From NCBI GenBank assembly GCA_934555865.1, contig CAKTFI010000073.1, positions 1-5,003 of the forward strand: a stretch of 5,003 bases of DNA, read 5' to 3'. A model generated the notes under the pieces. The model was not told where the DNA came from. It saw only the letters and a program-made list of their open reading frames with translations, and ran no database searches. The DNA comes from an uncultured Christensenellaceae bacterium (GTDB taxonomy: Bacteria > Bacillota > Clostridia > Christensenellales > Christensenellaceae). Positions 1-5,003 of this stretch are shown piece after piece. A program made the position numbers and the translations under genes. Position 1 is the first letter of the stretch. Each line of letters opens with the position of its first letter.

Positions 1-549
1 CGAAACGGCCTTTCGCGGACGGGTGTGCTGGACGCGGACACCTATGTCAAGCTCTTTTCCCGCGATGCGGTGCGCGCCGCGGCAGGCACCGCGATCCGCC
101 GCGTGACCGGGCCGCGCATTTTGGCGACGGCCAAGGCGTATGGGAGCCTGACGCCGTGGAGCGAGGTGGCGGAGGTCTTTGCGGAGGGGAGCCGGGCCAC
201 GGTGCAGGACCTGTACACGGGCTATACCTATGCGGTGATCCGGACCGGCGGGCGCAACCATGCGGATGTGCAGCCGGCAAGCGAAGAAGCACTTTCCACC
301 TTTAAGAAGTGCTTTGGCGGCTCCTTCACCTGGGAAAAGCGTCCGGCGGTGGTAGAGATCGACGGAAAGCGGTATGCAGCCTCCGTCTTTGGCTACCCGA
401 ATGCGGACGAATCGCGGGGATACTGCTCGCTTGCGGGGAGCATTTGCCTCTATTTTTATGAAAGCACGGCGGACATCGGCGGGATCGCCGACGCAGAGCA
501 CACGACCAATGTGTATCTGGCGTCGCAGGCAGCCGGGGGAAGCAAGTGA
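1..549 (+). CDS. Peptidoglycan-binding-domain protein with a GGxNHADVxP-type C-terminal domain (5' end outside window)
   Basis: The frame is open from base 1, so the gene almost certainly begins upstream. A GTG at 25 is an internal codon rather than a start, as it has no ribosome binding site. Visible residues 1-20 (RNGLSRTGVLDADTYVKLFS) look like the last helix of a PG_binding_1 repeat, whose typical ending is 'TGVLDxxTYxxLF'. A linker follows. Residues about 57-172 then resemble a Clostridia domain of unknown role, with GGRNHADVQP (83-92), W111, GKRYAAS (122-128), GSICLYFYES (146-155) and H167. In relatives I recall, this domain follows peptidoglycan-binding repeats and has conserved His/Asp residues, which suggests an exported, wall-associated protein. 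No signal peptide can be checked because the N terminus is missing. The stop (547-549) overlaps the recX start by one base. The wall-binding assignment is inference from the short repeat tail. The function of the C-terminal domain is unknown. Confidence 0.72.
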   Translation, partial: RNGLSRTGVLDADTYVKLFSRDAVRAAAGTAIRRVTGPRILATAKAYGSLTPWSEVAEVFAEGSRATVQDLYTGYTYAVIRTGGRNHADVQPASEEALSTFKKCFGGSFTWEKRPAVVEIDGKRYAASVFGYPNADESRGYCSLAGSICLYFYESTADIGGIADAEHTTNVYLASQAAGGSK

Positions 550-1175
550 TGGTGCAGATCACAAAGATCCAGCCGCAGAAGCGCAACAAGAACCGCTTTA
601 ACCTGTATACCGAGGAGGGGTTTTTGACCTCGCTTTCCTATGAGACGCTGCTGAAATTCCACATCCAGGAGGGCGGTGTGCTGGAGGAGGCGGTCTTGGA
701 GGCGGCTCGCGCCGAGGATACCGTGAAATACGCTAAGGAGCAGGCGATGCAGTATGTCGCCTATGCGCCGCGCAGCCAGCGGCAGGTCGAGCAGCAGCTG
801 GCCAAAAAGGGCGTGGACGAGCAGAGCATTGCCGGTGCGGTCGAGACGATGAAAAAGTACGGCTATATCGACGACGCCGCCTATGTGCAGGAGTTCGTGC
901 GCAGCTATGCCAAGCGGATGGGCGCGCAGGCGATCCGGCAGAAGCTGATGCAGAACGGCGTGTCCGGCCGGGTGGTGGAGGAAAACCTCTCGCTTTCCGA
1001 CGAAGCGCAGCTGGAGACGGCCTGCGCGATCCTCGCAAAGCAGGCGAAGAAGTATCAGACGCTGGAGCCGCAGAAGGCCAAGCAGCGCATGTACGCGATG
1101 CTTGCGCGGCGGGGGTTTTCCGGCGAGGTGATCCGCCGGGCTATGGCGCGCGCAGGCGAGAGCCTGGATGAATAA
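549..1175 (+). CDS. recX: Regulatory protein RecX
   Basis: This 208-residue cytosolic protein matches the RecX family, which binds RecA filaments and modulates strand exchange and the SOS response. The protein is helical and made of three-helix repeats. The best diagnostic stretch is residues 71-147: APRSQRQVEQQLAKKGV, then the family hallmark YGYIDDAAYVQEFV (104-117), then KRMGAQAIRQKLMQNGV. A final repeat lies at 163-199 (KYQTLEPQKAKQRMYAMLARRGFSGEVI). The length is normal for Firmicute RecX. I choose the ATG at 549, not the GTG at 546. It lies in a TGATG stop/start overlap with the upstream gene, and GGGGGA at 536-541 is a well-placed ribosome binding site about 7 bases upstream. No recA is visible, so recX is co-transcribed here with a cell-wall protein gene. 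No clear terminator follows it before the groES promoter. The identity is confident, while its partners in this organism are inferred. Confidence 0.93.
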   Translation: MVQITKIQPQKRNKNRFNLYTEEGFLTSLSYETLLKFHIQEGGVLEEAVLEAARAEDTVKYAKEQAMQYVAYAPRSQRQVEQQLAKKGVDEQSIAGAVETMKKYGYIDDAAYVQEFVRSYAKRMGAQAIRQKLMQNGVSGRVVEENLSLSDEAQLETACAILAKQAKKYQTLEPQKAKQRMYAMLARRGFSGEVIRRAMARAGESLDE

Positions 1176-1282
1176 AATTGTGAAGAAAAGATGAAAATTA
1201 GAAAAGCGGAGCAATCGCAAGGAAAACGGAGAGATTTTCAGCAAACTGCATGAAATAGGGAAAAAACAGGATGCACATGCTC

Positions 1283-1310
1283 TTGTATAATTTGCCGACT
1301 TCCCTATAAT
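1283..1310 (+). promoter_or_regulatory. Sigma-A-type promoter of groESL
   Basis: A perfect TATAAT -10 box lies at 1305-1310. The best -35 is TTGTAT at 1283-1288, with a 16-bp spacer and only three matches to TTGACA. The expected transcription start is near 1316-1318, just at the left edge of the CIRCE operator. A second perfect TATAAT at 1286-1291 overlaps this weak -35. It could be a tandem -10, but I find no convincing -35 for it. The spacer from 1176 to here is AT-rich, unlike the flanking genes, and holds no gene. Confidence 0.75.
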
Positions 1311-1316
1311 AAGAAT

Positions 1317-1347
1317 TGTTAGCACTCGATGTGTAAGAGTGCTAACA
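1317..1347. promoter_or_regulatory. CIRCE operator (HrcA binding site)
   Basis: This is a perfect inverted repeat, TTAGCACTC (1319-1327), a 9-base spacer (1328-1336) and GAGTGCTAA (1337-1345), which matches the CIRCE consensus exactly. The symmetry extends two more base pairs to 1317 and 1347 (TG/CA), giving 11-bp arms. HrcA is known to repress chaperone operons through this element and to lose repression on heat stress as GroEL becomes occupied. Its position over the expected +1 and in the 5' leader fits repression of initiation. The hrcA gene is not in this window. Confidence 0.97.
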
Positions 1348-1392
1348 CAACACGGACAGAAAACGATGTAAAACGAAAAGGAGAACAATCTT

Positions 1393-1677
1393 ATGAAATT
1401 GAAACCTTTGGCAGACAGAGTTGTAATTAAATCGATAGAAGCGGTAGAGACGACCAAGAGCGGCATCGTCCTCCCCGGTAGCGCGAAGGAAAAGCCACAG
1501 GTGGCGGAAGTCGTCGCGGTTGGCCCCGGCGGGATGGTGGACGGCAAGGAAGTCACCATGCTGGTCAAGGAAGGCGATAAGGTCATCTATTCCGAATATG
1601 CGGGCACGAAGGTCAAGATGGACGGCGAGGAAGTCATCATCGTGCGGCAGGCAGATATTCTCGCCATTGTAGAATAA
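1393..1677 (+). CDS. groES: Co-chaperonin GroES (Hsp10, Cpn10)
   Basis: GroES forms the heptameric lid that closes the GroEL folding chamber in the cytosol. The 94-residue product has the family's usual length and all its landmarks: the N-terminal KLKPLADRVVIK strand, the mobile loop at about 16-33 with the GroEL-contacting I-V-L tripeptide (25-27), the VGPGG region (43-47), and the GDKVIYSEYAGTKVKMDGEE...ADILAIVE C-terminal core. The ATG at 1393 is supported by AAGGAG at 1378-1383, nine bases upstream. The leader contains the CIRCE operator, so heat-shock induction through HrcA is expected. groEL follows after 24 bases, on the same transcript. The first codons are more AT-rich than the rest of the gene, which may help initiation. 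Nothing is unusual or missing, and there is no plausible alternative identity. Confidence 0.98.
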   Translation: MKLKPLADRVVIKSIEAVETTKSGIVLPGSAKEKPQVAEVVAVGPGGMVDGKEVTMLVKEGDKVIYSEYAGTKVKMDGEEVIIVRQADILAIVE

Positions 1678-3336
<1,659 letters not shown>

Positions 3337-3360
3337 GCCGCAAAAACGGCCTAGAAATGC

Positions 3361-3412
3361 CTGATCTTGCGGGCTAAGCGGCGCGGCTGCGCCGGAATTG
3401 CTCCGAGATCAG
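3361..3412 (+). other. 52-nt structured stem-loop in the groEL 3' region
   Basis: The arms CTGATCT (3361-3367) and AGATCAG (3406-3412) pair perfectly. The stem continues through T3368/G3405 and G3369/C3404, then, after a bulged C3370, GGGC (3371-3374) with GCTC (3400-3403). After an internal loop it closes with CGGCGC (3379-3384) and GCGCCG (3389-3394) around a GGCT tetraloop. An A-rich tract follows, not a T-tract, so this is not a plus-strand terminator. It could protect the 3' end of the groESL transcript, or be one copy of a dispersed palindromic repeat. The function is unknown. The pairing was worked out by eye. Confidence 0.5.
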
Positions 3413-3430
3413 AAAAAAGAAAGAACAGAA

Positions 3431-3467
3431 CCCCGATCCCTGTCAAAGGCAGGCGTCGGGGTTTTTT
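3431..3467 (+). terminator. Rho-independent terminator of groESL
   Basis: CCCCGA (3431-3436) pairs with TCGGGG (3456-3461). After a small internal mismatch, CCTG (3439-3442) pairs with CAGG (3450-3453), leaving a 7-base loop. T6 (3462-3467) follows directly, the classic intrinsic terminator. On the minus strand the same hairpin is followed by a broken T-rich tract (complement of 3413-3430), so weaker termination of leftward transcripts is possible. The left part of the hairpin is also the relic 3' end of the minus-strand AraC pseudogene. Confidence 0.92.
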
Positions 3468-3836
3468 GTCTCTCGATTTCGGTATGCCCGGGAAGACAGC
3501 CCCGTTTTTTTTGCGAAAGCACTTTCCGAAATGCTTGGGCTGAGAAAAGCCTACCCGGGCGGCGACCTCGCCGATCGGTGCGCCCGTTTCCCGGAGCAGC
3601 GCGGCCTCTCCCGACAGCACGTGGAGGAATGGCAGGTCCTCGTGCCAGTGCATGACCGGAAAGCCGGGCCGGGGTTGCGGGGAGCGCTGTTGTCATCCAC
3701 AATAGGCAGAACCAGGTAGGGGAAGTCCGTGTTTTGCTTCCGGTTAATCGAATGGATATAGGGCTGCTGCGCCGTGGGAGGCTCCTTGGTTTGGATGGAT
3801 CGTGCTATCTTTTTGAATGATTTCCGATAGCTTCAT
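3443..3836 (-). pseudogene. Decayed AraC-family transcriptional regulator (three frameshifts, internal deletion)
   Basis: Reading leftward from the ATG at 3836-3834, family-like protein appears in pieces across two frames. Piece 1 is MKLSEIIQKDSTIHPNQ. One extra G at 3785/3784 then shifts to EPPTAQQPYIHSINRKQNTD and on to PRNPG. A tandem CCCGG duplication (3673-3664) shifts back to GFPVMHWHEDLPFLHVLSGE, the cupin His motif of AraC sensors. This joins directly to AALLRETGAPIGEVAARVGF and SQPKHFGKCFRKK, the second half of the AraC DNA-binding domain. An A8 run (3512-3505), one base too long, then shifts to TGLSSRAYRNRE, the usual AraC C-terminal pattern, and a TGA at 3445-3443. The rest of the sensor domain, the linker and the first helix-turn-helix are missing. 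Intact relatives are about 280-300 residues, so I infer a loss of roughly 150-180 residues. No good ribosome binding site precedes the ATG. The gene cannot make a working regulator, and its former target is unknown. Confidence 0.82.
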
Positions 3837-3850
3837 GTTCCGGATTGCAA

Positions 3851-3864
3851 TATAATGATACAAT
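3851..3864 (+). promoter_or_regulatory. Probable -10 region for the HD/methyltransferase operon
   Basis: Two overlapping candidates lie in the only AT-rich stretch upstream of the HD gene: TATAAT at 3851-3856, and TGATACAAT at 3856-3864, which fits an extended -10 (TGnTACAAT). No good -35 is visible: TGTTCC at 3836-3841 is a poor match for the second candidate and TAGCTT at 3828-3833 for the first. The extended -10 form would reduce the need for a -35. The site lies immediately upstream of the start of the divergent AraC relic. Confidence 0.5.
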
Positions 3865-3924
3865 AGAGAAGGACGAAGGCGAGGAGAAAAGCCGGTTGTT
3901 CCTTCCGAAAATAAGGATTGAGGC

Positions 3925-3930
3925 AGGAGG
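3925..3930 (+). promoter_or_regulatory. Ribosome binding site deciding the HD gene start
   Basis: A perfect AGGAGG lies five bases before the ATG at 3936. It falls inside the longer reading frame that could begin at TTG 3918, so the TTG is rejected and the ATG chosen. Confidence 0.85.
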
Positions 3931-3935
3931 ATTGT

Positions 3936-4433
3936 ATGGTCGAACAGGCAGTAGAGAAGATGATCACCTTTTACCGGGGCAATCTGCACGACATCGCGCA
4001 CTTTTTGAAGGTGTGGGCGCTGGCGCAGACGATCGGCCGGGCCGAGGGGCTGGACGGGGAAACGCAGCAGGTGTTGGAGCTTGCGGCCATGGTGCATGAC
4101 ATCGCGTGCCCCCTATGTCGGGAAAAATACGGCAATACCAGCGGGAAAAATCAGGAATTGGAAAGCCCGCCGCTGGTGGAGGCCTTCTTTTTGGAGCTGC
4201 CCGTTCCGGCAGAGACGGTGGCGCGCGTTTCCTGGCTGGTCGCGCATCACCACACCTATACGGGGGTCGAGGGGCTGGATCACCGGATCCTGCTGGAGGC
4301 GGATTTCCTGGTGAACGCGGACGAGAGCGGCTATGCGAAGGCGGCGATCTGCCAGGCGCGGGAGCGCATTTTTCGGGCGCAGGCGGGCATTCGCCTGCTA
4401 GACGAGATGTATCTGGGAGGAACTGCGCAGTGA
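3936..4433 (+). CDS. HD-domain protein (predicted metal-dependent phosphohydrolase)
   Basis: The 165-residue product matches the small single-domain HD superfamily proteins of Clostridia. It is cytosolic, with no membrane segment. The metal-site residues appear in order: H22 (DIAHFLKV), the H54-D55 pair (AAMVHDIACP), the H104-H106 cluster (LVAHHHTYTG) and D123 (LLEADFLVN). The family hydrolyses phosphoester bonds, often of nucleotides, but the substrate of this subgroup is not known to me. The third position of the usual HDIG is Ala (HDIA), followed at once by C58-P-L-C61, a CxxC pair close to the metal site, which I think is shared by some relatives. The start at ATG 3936 is fixed by AGGAGG. 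The stop overlaps the GTG start of the methyltransferase gene by four bases (GTGA), so the two are probably co-translated. The fold assignment is strong, the reaction is inferred. Confidence 0.88.
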   Translation: MVEQAVEKMITFYRGNLHDIAHFLKVWALAQTIGRAEGLDGETQQVLELAAMVHDIACPLCREKYGNTSGKNQELESPPLVEAFFLELPVPAETVARVSWLVAHHHTYTGVEGLDHRILLEADFLVNADESGYAKAAICQARERIFRAQAGIRLLDEMYLGGTAQ

Positions 4434-5003
4434 GATCTCAAAACCGGGCGGAAATCCAGCGGGCCTTTACGCAGCAGGCCGATGGATTTGAGAGCGAGAA
4501 GATGAATTTTTCCAAACAGTCCTACCTGCACGAGATCGTTTTGCGGATCGACCCGCAGGAAACGGACGAGGTGTTGGAGGTCGCGGCGGGGACATGCGCT
4601 TGCGGGCGGGCGATCGCGCCGCGGGCGGGGCATGTGATCTGCCTCGATATGACGCCCGCCATGCTGCGCGTGGGACGGGAAGCGGCCGCGCGGGAAGGGA
4701 ACGCCAACCTGAGCTTTGTGCTGGGTGACGCGGCGGAGCTGCCCTTTTTGGAAAACAGCTTTGACATCGTGCTCTCGCGCCTGGCGTTTCACCACTTTCC
4801 GGTCGCGGAACCGCCGTTTGCGGAGATGGTGCGCGTGCTGAAGCCGGGCGGCAAACTGGTGCTCTCGGATATGGAGGCGGCGCCCGAGGCCCTTCGCGAC
4901 ACGGAGGATGCGCTGGAGCGGCTGCGCGATCCATCGCATGTCCGCTGCCTTTCGCAGGCGGAGATGCGGGCGCTGTATGCGCGGCATGGCCTGGACATCC
5001 GGG
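4430..5003 (+). CDS. Class I SAM-dependent methyltransferase (3' end outside window)
   Basis: The frame stays open to the last base, giving 191 residues. Relatives are about 240-260 residues, so perhaps a quarter is missing. It is a Rossmann-fold methyltransferase of the Methyltransf_11/UbiE-like type, which transfers a methyl group from S-adenosylmethionine. Motifs in order: an N-terminal FTQQADGFES segment (13-22); motif I VLEVAAGTCACGRAIAP (48-64), where Cys stands at the usual third glycine; D73 at the end of strand 2 (CLDMTPAML); GDAAELPF (99-106); FDIVLSRLAFHHF (111-123); and LKPGGKLVLSDMEA (137-150). The GTG at 4430 is chosen because GGGAGG (4415-4420) lies nine bases upstream, the overlap with the HD gene is the coupled GTGA type, and the conserved N-terminal segment lies before the next ATG (4502). 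The substrate cannot be told from the sequence. Pairing with an HD protein gives a context but no proven pathway. Confidence 0.9.
   Translation, partial: MRSQNRAEIQRAFTQQADGFESEKMNFSKQSYLHEIVLRIDPQETDEVLEVAAGTCACGRAIAPRAGHVICLDMTPAMLRVGREAAAREGNANLSFVLGDAAELPFLENSFDIVLSRLAFHHFPVAEPPFAEMVRVLKPGGKLVLSDMEAAPEALRDTEDALERLRDPSHVRCLSQAEMRALYARHGLDIR

Noticed and set aside
1236..1255. Small hairpin TTTCAGC/GC-A-TGAAA as a recX terminator
   Set aside because: The stem is short and AT-rich with a bulge, and no T-tract follows.
456..1586. 376-residue minus-strand frame crossing recX, the CIRCE region and groES
   Set aside because: It is antisense to two well-recognised genes and a regulatory region, and has low-complexity composition without any motif.
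3337..3350. GCCG/CGGC hairpin just after the groEL stop as a terminator
   Set aside because: The stem is only four base pairs and has no T-tract. The true terminator is at 3431-3467.
3505..3512. T8 run as a second groEL terminator
   Set aside because: No convincing stem precedes it on the plus strand. It is better explained as the complement of the A8 slip site in the AraC relic.
3398..3719. Plus-strand small open frames in the groEL-HD gap as new small proteins
   Set aside because: They have no ribosome binding site, pass through the terminator or lie antisense to the AraC relic, and show no recognisable motif.
3918..3935. TTG at 3918 as the HD gene start
   Set aside because: The AGGAGG site lies downstream of it and is correctly spaced for the ATG at 3936.
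4331..4987. Long minus-strand open frames opposite the HD and methyltransferase genes
   Set aside because: They are Arg/Pro/His-rich shadow frames of GC-rich coding sequence and show no family motif.

Overview
The window looks like a chromosomal segment of a GC-rich member of the Clostridia. An Oscillospirales-type gut or anaerobic Firmicute is my best guess. The reasons are a perfect CIRCE heat-shock operator in front of groES-groEL, strong AGGAGG-type ribosome binding sites, GC-rich genes separated by AT-rich spacers, and protein families typical of Clostridia: a peptidoglycan-binding protein with a GGxNHADVxP domain, RecX, a small HD protein and an AGTCACG-type methyltransferase. The genus cannot be fixed from the sequence alone.

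Layout from left to right. (1) 1-1175: the 3' part of a probable cell-wall-binding protein gene, whose stop codon overlaps the start of recX (TGATG), so the two are translationally coupled. (2) 1176-1392: an AT-rich control region with a sigma-A-type promoter and a CIRCE operator lying over the expected transcription start. (3) 1393-3336: groES and groEL, the HrcA-controlled chaperonin operon, both intact with all key residues. (4) 3337-3467: a 52-nt structured stem-loop followed by a strong intrinsic terminator. (5) 3443-3836, minus strand: a decayed AraC-family regulator, which no single reading frame shows. It carries three small insertions that shift the frame and a large internal deletion, and its relic stop codon lies inside the groEL terminator hairpin. 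(6) 3837-5003: a short promoter region, then an HD-domain protein gene whose end overlaps by 4 bp the GTG start of a class I SAM-dependent methyltransferase gene, which runs off the right edge of the window.

Functionally the window joins three unrelated units: a cell envelope/recombination-control pair, the stress-regulated GroESL folding machine, and a two-gene HD hydrolase/methyltransferase operon of unknown substrate. I see no mobile element, CRISPR array, tRNA or rRNA, and nothing that amounts to a new defence or metabolic system. The most informative unlisted structure is the AraC relic between groEL and the HD gene.
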